In this document: positions 49,144-61,039 of the stretch, piece by piece
Position numbering within the stretch: the first letter of the stretch is position 1
Layout: each line of letters starts with the position of its first letter
From: Taudactylus pleione
Lineage: Eukaryota; Chordata; Amphibia; Anura; Myobatrachidae
NCBI GenBank assembly: GCA_031769625.1
Contig: JAUIMM010002016.1
Coordinates: 186,001 to 250,000 of the forward strand
DNA: 64,000 bases
Reading direction: 5' to 3'
Notes under the pieces: model-generated
What the model was told of the DNA's origin: nothing
What the model saw: the letters and a program-made list of their open reading frames with translations, nothing else
Database searches by the model: none
Translations under genes and position numbers: made by a program

Positions 49144-50118
49144 CTAGTATGACTGGGAAGAGCTTGTTCTGAGTTACAAACACACAAAATTTCGGGCCAT
49201 TTTGATAGTAAGGTGGTGTAGAAACAGCAGGTCAAAGAAAGGGTTCCTAGGTTCCTTCGCTCCACTTTAAGTCAATGGAGATTTTAATTTGCTTTAAATG
49301 CTTGCAGTTATCAATCCATGTGGTCTACAGATATAGGACTAGTATGTCTGGAAAGAACTTGTTCTGACATACATTGACACCTAATTTCGGGCCATTTTGA
49401 CAGTAAGATGGTGTAGAAACAGCTGGTCAAAGAAAGTATTCCTTGGCTACTTTGGTCCACTTTAAGTCAATGGAGATTTTGATTTGCTTTAAATGCTTGC
49501 AGTTATCGATTCATGTGGTCTACAATTAAAGGACTAGTATGACTGGAAAGAGCTTGTTCTGAGTTACAATCACACAAAATTTCGGGCCATTTTGACAGTA
49601 AGGTGGTGTAGAAACAGCAGGTCAAAGAAAGTATTCCTAGGCTACTTCGGTCCACTTTAAGTCAATGGAGATTTTTATTTGATTTAAATGCTTGCAGTTA
49701 TCCATCCATGTTGTCTACAATTATTGGATTAGTATGGCTGGAAAGAGCTTGTTCTGAGCTACATTGACACCAAATTTCGGGCCATTTTGATCAGAAGGTG
49801 GTGTAGAAACAGCAGGTCAAAGAAAGTATTCCTAGGCTACTTCGGTCCACTTTAAGTCAATGGAGATTTTTATTTGCTTTAAATGCTTGCAGTTATCGAT
49901 GCATGTGGTCTACAATTATAGAACTAGTATGACTGGGAAGAGCTTGTTCTGAGTTACAATCACACAAAATTTTGGGCCATTTTGACAGTAAGGTGGTGTA
50001 GAAACAGCAGGTCAAAGAAAGGGTTCCTAGGCTCCTTCGCTCCACTTTAAGTCAATGGAGATTTTAATTTGCTTTAAATGCTTGCAGTTATCGATCCATG
50101 TGGTGTACAATTATAGGA
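49144..50118 (+). repeat. P2 Q2 K E' S' module, distant copy of 15792-16766
   Basis: Units at 49144, 49339, 49534, 49729 and 49924 carry acaaacac with gatagt (P2), gacatac with agctgg and an aattaaagg tail (Q2), then K, E' and S'. The same rare combination in the same order lies at 15792-16766, about 33 kb upstream. P2 and Q2 also occur at 57140 and 57335. This copy adds ccttggc, cgattcatg, ttttatttgattt and tggtgtac. Confidence 0.88.
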
Positions 50119-52068
50119 CTAGTATGACTGGAAAGAGCTTGTTCTGAGCTACTTTGACACCAAATTTCGGGCCATTTTGATCAGAAGGTGGTGTAGAAAC
50201 AGCAGGTTAAAGAAAGTATTCCTAGGCTACTTCGGTCCACTTTAAGTCAATGGAGATTTTTATTTGCTTTAAATGCTTGCAGTTATCGATCCATGTGGTC
50301 TACAATTATAGGACTAGTATGACTGGAAAAAGCTTGTTCTGAGTTACAATCACACAAAATTTCGGGCCATTTTGACAGTAAGGTGGTGTAGAAACAGCAG
50401 GTCTAAAAAAGGGTTCCAAGGCTCCTTCGGTCCACTTTAAGTCAATGGAGATTATTATTTGCATTAAATGCTTGCAGTTATCCATCCATGTGGTCTACAA
50501 TTATTGGATTAGTATGGCTGGAAAGAGCTTGTTCTGAGCTACATTGACACCAAATTTTGGGCCATTTTGACAGAAAGGTGGTGTAGAAACAACAGGTCAA
50601 AGAAAGTATTCCTAGGCTACTTCGGTCCACTTTAAGTCAATGGAGATTTTTATTTGCTTTAAATGCTTGCAGTTATCGATCCATGTGGTCTACAATTATA
50701 GAACTAGTATGACTGGGAAGAGCTTGTTCTGAGTTACAATCACACAAAATTTTGGGCCATTTTGACAGTAAGGTGGTGTAGAAACAGCAGGTCAAAGAAA
50801 GGGTTCCTAGGCTCCTTCGCTCCACTTTAAGTCAATGGAGATTTTAATTTGCTTTAAATGCTTGCAGTTATCGATCCATGTGGTCTACAGATATAGGACT
50901 AGTATGGCTGGAAAGAACTTGTTCTCAGCTACATTCACACCTAATTTCAGGCCATTTTGACAGTAAGGTGGTGTAGAAACAGCAGGTCAAAGAAAGTATT
51001 CCTAGGCTACTTTGGTCCACTTTAAGTCAATGGAGATTTTGATTTGCTTTAAATGCTTGCAGTTATCCATCCATGTTGTCTACAATTATTGGATTAGTAT
51101 GGCTGGAAAGAGCTTGTTCTGAGCTACATTGACACCAAATTTCGGGCCATTTTGATCAGAAGGTGGTGTAGAAACAGCAGGTCAAAGAAAGTATTCCTAG
51201 GCTACTTCGGTCCACTTTAAGTCAATGGAGATTTTTATTTGCTTTAAATGCTTGCAGTTATCGATCCATGTGGTCTACAATTATAGGACTAGTATGACTG
51301 GAAAAAGCTTGTTCTGAGTTACAATCACACAAAATTTCGGGCCATTTTGACAGTAAGGTGGTGTAGAAACAGCAGGTCAAAGAAAGGGTTCCTAGGTTCC
51401 TTCGCTCCACTTTAAGTCAATGGAGATTTTAATTTGCTTTAAATGCTTGCAGTTATCAATCCATGTGGTCTACAGATATAGGACTAGTATGTCTGGAAAG
51501 AACTTGTTCTGACCTACATTGACACCTAATTTCTGGCCATTTTGACAGTAAGATGGTGTAGAAACAGCAGGTCAAAGAAAGTATTCCTAGGCTACTTTGG
51601 TCCACTTTAAGTCAATGGAGATTTTGATTTGCTTTAAATGCTTGCAGTTATCGATCCATGTGGTCTACAATTATAGGACTAGTATGACTGGAAAGAGCTT
51701 GTTCTGAGTTACAATCACACAAAATTTCGGGCCATTTTGACAGTAAGGTGGTGTAGAAACAGCAGGTCAAAGAAAGTATTCCTAGGCTACTTCGGTCCAC
51801 TTTAAGTCAATGGAGATTTTTATTTGCTTTAAATGCTTGCAGTTATCCATCCATGTTGTCTACAATTATTGGATTAGTATGGCTGGAAAGAGCTTGTTCT
51901 GAGCTACATTGACACCAAATTTCGGGCCATTTTGATCAGAAGGTGGTGTAGAAACAGCAGGTCAAAGAAAGTATTCCTAGGCTACTTCGGTCCACTTTAA
52001 GTCAATGGAGATTTTTATTTGCTTTAAATGCTTGCAGTTATCGATGCATGTGGTCTACAATTATAGAA
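49924..52068 (+). repeat. 11-mer duplication (2145 bp), copy 1
   Basis: Types are S' R T N S D E P Q K E'. The rare variants tggtgtac (S'), ctactttgac with ggttaaag and no inserted base (R), gggttccaagg (T) and ttctcagctac (D) all recur 2145 bp later. No difference was noticed between the copies except at the borders. Confidence 0.92.
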
Positions 52069-54213
52069 CTAGTATGACTGGGAAGAGCTTGTTCTGAGTT
52101 ACAATCACACAAAATTTTGGGCCATTTTGACAGTAAGGTGGTGTAGAAACAGCAGGTCAAAGAAAGGGTTCCTAGGCTCCTTCGCTCCACTTTAAGTCAA
52201 TGGAGATTTTAATTTGCTTTAAATGCTTGCAGTTATCGATCCATGTGGTGTACAATTATAGGACTAGTATGACTGGAAAGAGCTTGTTCTGAGCTACTTT
52301 GACACCAAATTTCGGGCCATTTTGATCAGAAGGTGGTGTAGAAACAGCAGGTTAAAGAAAGTATTCCTAGGCTACTTCGGTCCACTTTAAGTCAATGGAG
52401 ATTTTTATTTGCTTTAAATGCTTGCAGTTATCGATCCATGTGGTCTACAATTATAGGACTAGTATGACTGGAAAAAGCTTGTTCTGAGTTACAATCACAC
52501 AAAATTTCGGGCCATTTTGACAGTAAGGTGGTGTAGAAACAGCAGGTCTAAAAAAGGGTTCCAAGGCTCCTTCGGTCCACTTTAAGTCAATGGAGATTAT
52601 TATTTGCATTAAATGCTTGCAGTTATCCATCCATGTGGTCTACAATTATTGGATTAGTATGGCTGGAAAGAGCTTGTTCTGAGCTACATTGACACCAAAT
52701 TTTGGGCCATTTTGACAGAAAGGTGGTGTAGAAACAACAGGTCAAAGAAAGTATTCCTAGGCTACTTCGGTCCACTTTAAGTCAATGGAGATTTTTATTT
52801 GCTTTAAATGCTTGCAGTTATCGATCCATGTGGTCTACAATTATAGAACTAGTATGACTGGGAAGAGCTTGTTCTGAGTTACAATCACACAAAATTTTGG
52901 GCCATTTTGACAGTAAGGTGGTGTAGAAACAGCAGGTCAAAGAAAGGGTTCCTAGGCTCCTTCGCTCCACTTTAAGTCAATGGAGATTTTAATTTGCTTT
53001 AAATGCTTGCAGTTATCGATCCATGTGGTCTACAGATATAGGACTAGTATGGCTGGAAAGAACTTGTTCTCAGCTACATTCACACCTAATTTCAGGCCAT
53101 TTTGACAGTAAGGTGGTGTAGAAACAGCAGGTCAAAGAAAGTATTCCTAGGCTACTTTGGTCCACTTTAAGTCAATGGAGATTTTGATTTGCTTTAAATG
53201 CTTGCAGTTATCCATCCATGTTGTCTACAATTATTGGATTAGTATGGCTGGAAAGAGCTTGTTCTGAGCTACATTGACACCAAATTTCGGGCCATTTTGA
53301 TCAGAAGGTGGTGTAGAAACAGCAGGTCAAAGAAAGTATTCCTAGGCTACTTCGGTCCACTTTAAGTCAATGGAGATTTTTATTTGCTTTAAATGCTTGC
53401 AGTTATCGATCCATGTGGTCTACAATTATAGGACTAGTATGACTGGAAAAAGCTTGTTCTGAGTTACAATCACACAAAATTTCGGGCCATTTTGACAGTA
53501 AGGTGGTGTAGAAACAGCAGGTCAAAGAAAGGGTTCCTAGGTTCCTTCGCTCCACTTTAAGTCAATGGAGATTTTAATTTGCTTTAAATGCTTGCAGTTA
53601 TCAATCCATGTGGTCTACAGATATAGGACTAGTATGTCTGGAAAGAACTTGTTCTGACCTACATTGACACCTAATTTCTGGCCATTTTGACAGTAAGATG
53701 GTGTAGAAACAGCAGGTCAAAGAAAGTATTCCTAGGCTACTTTGGTCCACTTTAAGTCAATGGAGATTTTGATTTGCTTTAAATGCTTGCAGTTATCGAT
53801 CCATGTGGTCTACAATTATAGGACTAGTATGACTGGAAAGAGCTTGTTCTGAGTTACAATCACACAAAATTTCGGGCCATTTTGACAGTAAGGTGGTGTA
53901 GAAACAGCAGGTCAAAGAAAGTATTCCTAGGCTACTTCGGTCCACTTTAAGTCAATGGAGATTTTTATTTGCTTTAAATGCTTGCAGTTATCCATCCATG
54001 TTGTCTACAATTATTGGATTAGTATGGCTGGAAAGAGCTTGTTCTGAGCTACATTGACACCAAATTTCGGGCCATTTTGATCAGAAGGTGGTGTAGAAAC
54101 AGCAGGTCAAAGAAAGTATTCCTAGGCTACTTCGGTCCACTTTAAGTCAATGGAGATTTTTATTTGCTTTAAATGCTTGCAGTTATCGATGCATGTGGTC
54201 TACAATTATAGAA
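52069..54213 (+). repeat. 11-mer duplication (2145 bp), copy 2
   Basis: This copy repeats 49924-52068 with the same four rare variants. The next S' at 54214 has ordinary tggtctac and is followed by a 196-bp R unit, so the duplication ends at that border. Shared private variants and near identity make this one of the youngest events in the window. Confidence 0.92.
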
Positions 54214-55189
54214 CTAGTATGACTGGGAAGAGCTTGTTCTGAGTTACAATCACACAAAATTTTGGGCCATTTTGACAGTAAGGTGGTGTAGAAACAGCAG
54301 GTCAAAGAAAGGGTTCCTAGGCTCCTTCGCTCCACTTTAAGTCAATGGAGATTTTAATTTGCTTTAAATGCTTGCAGTTATCGATCCATGTGGTCTACAA
54401 TTATAGGACTAGTATGACTGGAAAGAGCTTGTTCTGAGCTACATTGACACCAAATTTCGGGCCATTTTGATCAGAAAGGTGGTGTAGAAACAGCAGGTTA
54501 AAGAAAGTATTCCTAGGCTACTTCGGTCCACTTTAAGTCAATGGAGATTTTAATTTGCTTTAAATGCTTGCAGTTATCGATCCATGTGGTCTACAATTAT
54601 AGGACTAGTATGACTGGAAAGAGCTTGTTCTGAGCTACATTGACACCAAATTTCGGGCCATTTTGACAGTAAGATGGTGTAGAAACAGCAGGTCAAAGAA
54701 AGTATTCCTAGGCTACTTTGGTCCACTTTAAGTCAATGGAGATTTTGATTTGCTTTAAATGCTTGCAGTTATCGATCCATGTGGTCTACAATTATAGGAC
54801 TAGTATGACTGGAAAGAGCTTGTTCTGAGTTAAAATCACACAAAATTTCGGGCCATTTTGACAGTAAGGTGGTGTAGAAACAGCAGGTCAAAGAAAGTAT
54901 TCCTAGGCTACTTCGGTCCACTTTAAGTCAATGGAGATTTTTATTTGCTTTAAATGCTTGCAGTTATCCATCCATGTTGTCTACAATTATTGGATTAGTA
55001 TGGCTGGAAAGAGCTTGTTCTGAGCTACATTGACACCAAATTTCGGGCCATTTTGATCAGAAGGTGGTGTAGAAACAGCAGGTCAAAGAAAGTATTCCTA
55101 GGCTACTTCGGTCCACTTTAAGTCAATGGAGATTTTTATTTGCTTTAAATGCTTGCAGTTATCGATCCATGTGGTCTACAATTATAGGA
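52459..55189 (+). repeat. 14-mer form T N S D E P Q K E' S' R G K' E (2731 bp)
   Basis: The T at 52459 carries gggttccaagg and the D at 53044 ttctcag, as in the 11-mer duplication. From 54214 onward the unit returns to the standard S' R(196 bp) G K' E ending and meets T at 55190. It is therefore a fusion of the 11-mer lineage with the older 14-mer lineage. Confidence 0.9.
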
Positions 55190-57919
55190 CTAGTATGACT
55201 GGAAAAAGCTTGTTCTGAGTTACAATCACACAAAATTTCGGGCCATATTGACAGTAAGGTGGTGTAGAAACAGCAGGTCTAAAAAAGGGTTCCTAGGCTC
55301 CTTCGGTCCACTTTAAGTCAATGGAGATTATTATTTGCATTAAATGCTTGCAGTTATCCATCCATGTGGTCTACAATTATTGGATTAGTATGGCTGGAAA
55401 GAGCTTGTTCTGAGCTACATTGACACCAAATTTTGGGCCATTTTGACAGAAAGGTGGTGTAGAAACAACAGGTCAAAGAAAGTATTCCTAGGCTACTTCG
55501 GTCCACTTTAAGTCAATGGAGATTTTTATTTGCTTTAAATGCTTGCAGTTATCGATCCATGTGGTCTACAATTATAGAACTAGTATGACTGGGAAGAGCT
55601 TGTTCTGAGTTACAATCACACAAAATTTTGGGCCATTTTGACAGTAAGGTGGTGTAGAAACAGCAGGTCAAAGAAAGGGTTCCTAGGCTCCTTCGCTCCA
55701 CTTTAAGTCAATGGAGATTTTAATTTGCTTTAAATGCTTGCAGTTATCGATCCATGTGGTCTACAGATATAGGACTAGTATGGCTGGAAAGAACTTGTTC
55801 TGAGCTACATTCACACCTAATTTCAGGCCATTTTGACAGTAAGTTGGTGTAGAAACAGCAGGTCAAATAAAGTATTCCTAGGCTACTTTGGTCCACTTTA
55901 AGTCAATGGATATTTTGATTTGCTTTAAATGCTTGCAGTTATCGATCCATGTGGTCTACAATTATTGGATTAGTATGGCTGGAAAGAGCTTGTTCTGAGC
56001 TACATTGACACCAAATTTCGGGCCATTTTGATCAGAAGGTGGTGTAGAAACAGCAGGTCAAAGAAAGTATTCCTAGGCTACTTCGGTCCACTTTAAGTCA
56101 ATGGAGATTTTTATTTGCTTTAAATGCTTGCAGTTATCGATCCATGTGGTCTACAATTATAGGACTAGTATGACTGGAAAAAGCTTGTTCTGAGTTACAA
56201 TCACACAAAATTTCGGGCCATTTTGACAGTAAGGTGGTGTAGAAACAGCAGGTCAAAGAAAGGGTTCCTAGGTTCCTTCGCTCCACTTTAAGTCAATGGA
56301 GATTTTAATTTGCTTTAAATGCTTGCAGTTATCAATCCATGTGGTCTACAGATATAGGACTAGTATGTCTGGAAAGAACTTGTTCTGACCTACATTGACA
56401 CCTAATTTCGGGCCATTTTGACAGTAAGATGGTGTAGAAACAGCAGGTCAAAGAAAGTATTCCTAGGCTACTTTGGTCCACTTTAAGTCAATGGAGATTT
56501 TGATTTGCTTTAAATGCTTGCAGTTATCCATCCATGTTGTCTACAATTATTGGATTAGTATGGCTGGAAAGAGCTTGTTCTGAGCTACATTGACACCAAA
56601 TTTCGGGCCATTTTGATCAGAAGGTGGTGTAGAAACAGCAGGTCAAAGAAAGTATTCCTAGGCTACTTCGGTCCACTTTAAGTCAATGGAGATTTTGATT
56701 TGCTTTAAATGCTTGCAGTTATCGATCCATGTGGTCTACAATTATAGGACTAGTATGACTGAAAAGAGCTTGTTCTGAGTTAAAATCACACAAAATTTCG
56801 GGCCATTTTGACAGTAAGGTGGTGTAGAAACAGCAGGTCAAAGAAAGTATTCCTAGGCTACTTCGGTCCACTTTAAGTCAATGGAGATTTTTATTTGCTT
56901 TAAATGCTTGCAGTTATCCATCCATGTTGTCTACAATTATTGGATTAGTATGGCTGGAAAGAGCTTGTTCTGAGCTACATTGACACCAAATTTTGGGCCA
57001 TTTTGATCAGAAGGTGGTGTAGAAACAGCAGGTCAAAGAAAGTATTCCTAGGCTACTTCGGTCCACTTTAAGTCAATAGAGATTTGTATTTGCTTTAAAT
57101 GCTTGCAGTTATCGATCCATGTGGTCTACAATTATAGAACTAGTATGACTGGGAAGAGCTTGTTCTGAGTTACAAACACACAAAATTTCGGGCCATTTTG
57201 ATAGTAAGGTGGTGTAGAAACAGCAGGTCAAAGAAAGGGTTCCTAGGTTCCTTCGCTCCACTTTAAGTCAATGGAGATTTTAATTTGCTTTAAATGCTTG
57301 CAGTTATCAATCCATGTGGTCTACAGATATAGGACTAGTATGTCTGGAAAGAACTTGTTCTGACATACATTGACACCTAATTTCGGGCCATTTTGACAGT
57401 AAGATGGTGTAGAAACAGCTGGTCAAAGAAAGTATTCCTTGGCTACTTTGGTCCACTTTAAGTCAATGGAGATTTTGATTTGCTTTAAATGCTTGCAGTT
57501 ATCGATCCATGTGGTCTACAATTATTGGATTAGTATGGCTGGAAAGAGCTTGTTCTGAGCTACTTTGACACCAAATTTCGGGCCATTTTGATCAGAAGGT
57601 GGTGTAGAAACAGCAGGTTAAAGAAAGTATTCCTAGGCTACTTCGGTCCACTTTAAGTAAATGGAGATTTTAATTTGCTTTAAATGCTTGCAGTTATCGA
57701 TCCATGTGGTCTACAATTATAGGACTAGTATGACTGGAAAGAGCTTGTTCTGAGCTACTTTGACACCAAATTTCGGGCCATTTTGATCAGAAGGTGGTGT
57801 AGAAACAACAGGTCAAAGAAAGTATTCCTAGGCTACTTCGGTCCACTTTAAGTCAATGGAGATTTTTATTTGCTTTAAATGCTTGCAGTTATCGATCCAT
57901 GTGGTCTACAATTATAGGA
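55190..57919 (+). repeat. 14-monomer variant unit T N S D E P Q E K' E P2 Q2 R F
   Basis: The first T shares ccatattgac with the T at 46414. The D at 55775 has several private changes (aagttgg, aaataaag, ggatattt). The E at 56555 has tttgattt and leads directly to K' (gactgaaaag), so E' S' G of the related unit at 46414 is shortened. P2 and Q2 follow at 57140 and 57335, then R (agtaaatgg) and an F-like unit with caacagg. Confidence 0.85.
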
Positions 57920-58894
57920 CTAGTATGACTGGAAAAAGCTTGTTCTGAGTTACAATCACACAAAATTTCGGGCCATTTTGACAGTAAGGTGGTGTAGAAA
58001 CAGCAGGTCTAAAAAAGGGTTCCAAGGCTCCTTCGGTCCACTTTAAGTCAATGGAGATTATTATTTGCATTAAATGCTTGCAGTTATCCATCCATGTGGT
58101 CTACAATTATTGGATTAGTATGGCTGGAAAGAGCTTGTTCTGAGCTACATTGACACCAAATTTTGGGCCATTTTGACAGAAAGGTGGTGTAGAAACAACA
58201 GGTCAAAGAAAGTATTCCTAGGCTACTTCGGTCCACTTTAAGTCAATGGAGATTTTTATTTGCTTTAAATGCTTGCAGTTATCGATCCATGTGGTCTACA
58301 ATTATAGAACTAGTATGACTGGGAAGAGCTTGTTCTGAGTTACAATCACACAAAATTTTGGGCCATTTTGACAGTAAGGTGGTGTAGAAACAGCAGGTCA
58401 AAGAAAGGGTTCCTAGGCTCCTTCGCTCCACTTTAAGTCAATCGAGATTTTAATTTGCTTTAAATGCTTGCAGTTATCGATCCATGTGGTCTACAGATAT
58501 AGGACTAGTATGGCTGGAAAGAACTTGTTCTGAGCTACATTCACACCTAATTTCAGGCCATTTTGACAGTAAGGTGGTGTAGAAACAGCAGGTCAAAGAA
58601 AGTATTCCTAGGCTACTTTGGTCCACTTTAAGTCAATGGAGATTTTGATTTGCTTTAAATGCTTGCAGTTATCCATCCATGTTGTCTACAATTATTGGAT
58701 TAGTATGGCTGGAAAGAGCTTGTTCTGAGCTACATTGACACCAAATTTCGGGCCATTTTGATCAGAAGGTGGTGTAGAAACAGCAGGTCAAAGAAAGTAT
58801 TCCTAGGCTACTTCGGTCCACTTTAAGTCAATGGAGATTTTTATTTGCTTTAAATGCTTGCAGTTATCGATCCATGTGGTCTACAATTATTGGA
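57530..58894 (+). repeat. 7-mer duplication R F T N S D E (1365 bp), copy 1
   Basis: Units are R (57530: ttagtatggc, ctactttg, agtaaatgg), F-like (57725: caacagg), T (57920: gggttccaagg), N, S (58310: gtcaatcgag), D and E. The E at 58700 ends cgatcc with a ttgg tail, which is unlike normal E but matches the Q2 end at 57508-57529 that precedes the first R. That tail marks the exchange junction, between about 58850 and 58882. Confidence 0.9.
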
Positions 58895-60259
58895 TTAGTA
58901 TGGCTGGAAAGAGCTTGTTCTGAGCTACTTTGACACCAAATTTCGGGCCATTTTGATCAGAAGGTGGTGTAGAAACAGCAGGTTAAAGAAAGTATTCCTA
59001 GGCTACTTCGGTCCACTTTAAGTAAATGGAGATTTTAATTTGCTTTAAATGCTTGCAGTTATCGATCCATGTGGTCTACAATTATAGGACTAGTATGACT
59101 GGAAAGAGCTTGTTCTGAGCTACTTTGACACCAAATTTCGGGCCATTTTGATCAGAAGGTGGTGTAGAAACAACAGGTCAAAGAAAGTATTCCTAGGCTA
59201 CTTCGGTCCACTTTAAGTCAATGGAGATTTTTATTTGCTTTAAATGCTTGCAGTTATCGATCCATGTGGTCTACAATTATAGGACTAGTATGACTGGAAA
59301 AAGCTTGTTCTGAGTTACAATCACACAAAATTTCGGGCCATTTTGACAGTAAGGTGGTGTAGAAACAGCAGGTCTAAAAAAGGGTTCCAAGGCTCCTTCG
59401 GTCCACTTTAAGTCAATGGAGATTATTATTTGCATTAAATGCTTGCAGTTATCCATCCATGTGGTCTACAATTATTGGATTAGTATGGCTGGAAAGAGCT
59501 TGTTCTGAGCTACATTGACACCAAATTTTGGGCCATTTTGACAGAAAGGTGGTGTAGAAACAACAGGTCAAAGAAAGTATTCCTAGGCTACTTCGGTCCA
59601 CTTTAAGTCAATGGAGATTTTTATTTGCTTTAAATGCTTGCAGTTATCGATCCATGTGGTCTACAATTATAGAACTAGTATGACTGGGAAGAGCTTGTTC
59701 TGAGTTACAATCACACAAAATTTTGGGCCATTTTGACAGTAAGGTGGTGTAGAAACAGCAGGTCAAAGAAAGGGTTCCTAGGCTCCTTCGCTCCACTTTA
59801 AGTCAATCGAGATTTTAATTTGCTTTAAATGCTTGCAGTTATCGATCCATGTGGTCTACAGATATAGGACTAGTATGGCTGGAAAGAACTTGTTCTGAGC
59901 TACATTCACACCTAATTTCAGGCCATTTTGACAGTAAGGTGGTGTAGAAACAGCAGGTCAAAGAAAGTATTCCTAGGCTACTTTGGTCCACTTTAAGTCA
60001 ATGGAGATTTTGATTTGCTTTAAATGCTTGCAGTTATCCATCCATGTTGTCTACAATTATTGGATTAGTATGGCTGGAAAGAGCTTGTTCTGAGCTACAT
60101 TGACACCAAATTTCGGGCCATTTTGATCAGAAGGTGGTGTAGAAACAGCAGGTCAAAGAAAGTATTCCTAGGCTACTTCGGTCCACTTTAAGTCAATGGA
60201 GATTTTTATTTGCTTTAAATGCTTGCAGTTATCGATCCATGTGGTCTACAATTATAGGA
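58895..60259 (+). repeat. 7-mer duplication R F T N S D E (1365 bp), copy 2
   Basis: This repeats the previous seven monomers with the same rare variants (agtaaatgg, caacagg in the F-like unit, gggttccaagg, gtcaatcgag). The E at 60065 ends normally with tagg and continues into P Q K. Confidence 0.9.
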
Positions 60260-61039
60260 CTAGTATGACTGGAAAAAGCTTGTTCTGAGTTACAATCACA
60301 CAAAATTTCGGGCCATTTTGACAGTAAGGTGGTGTAGAAACAGCAGGTCAAAGAAAGGGTTCCTAGGTTCCTTCGCTCCACTTTAAGTCAATGGAGATTT
60401 TAATTTGCTTTAAATGCTTGCAGTTATCAATCCATGTGGTCTACAGATATAGGACTAGTATGTCTGGAAAGAACTTGTTCTGACCTACATTGACACCTAA
60501 TTTCTGGCCATTTTTACAGTAAGATGGTGTAGAAACAGCAGGTCAAAGAAAGTATTCCTAGGCTACTTTGGTCCACTTTAAGTCAATGGAGATTTTGATT
60601 TGCTTTAAATGCTTGCAGTTATCGATCCATGTGGTCTACAATTATAGGACTAGTATGACTGGAAAGAGCTTGTTCTGAGTTACAATCACACAAAATTTCG
60701 GGCCATTTTGACAGTAAGGTGGTGTAGAAACAGCAGGTCAAAGAAAGTATTCCTAGGCTACTTCGGTCCACTTTAAGTCAATGGAGATTTTTATTTGCTT
60801 TAAATGCTTGCAGTTATCCATCCATGTTGTCTACAATTATTGGATTAGTATGGCTGGAAAGAGCTTGTTCTGAGCTACATTGACACCAAATTTCGGGCCA
60901 TTTTGATCAGAAGGTGGTGTAGAAACAGCAGGTCAAAGAAAGTATTCCTAGGCTACTTCGGTCCACTTTAAGTCAATGGAGATTTTTATTTGCTTTAAAT
61001 GCTTGCAGTTATCGATCCATGTGGTCTACAATTATAGGA
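59285..61039 (+). repeat. 9-monomer unit T N S D E P Q K E (1755 bp)
   Basis: Units run from T at 59285 to the next T at 61040. The last E (60845) ends cgatcc...tagg where an E' would follow K in the 14-mer, so E' S' R G K' E has collapsed to one unit. An exchange between E' and E, which share most of their length, explains this. The Q at 60455 has the private catttttacag. Confidence 0.87.

Larger units (their letters stand above)
46414..50313 (+). repeat. 20-monomer unit (3900 bp) with two local rearrangements
   Basis: Types are T N S D E P Q E' (S'/Q hybrid) E' S' G K' E P2 Q2 K E' S' R. Compared with the 14-mer, the K after Q is missing, E' S' is doubled through a hybrid unit, R is missing before G, and a P2 Q2 K E' S' R block is added after E. 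Shared rare variants with 55190-57919 and 61040-63964 are aatttcggg in Q, gactgaaaag in K', tttgtattt in E, and P2. Confidence 0.87.
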
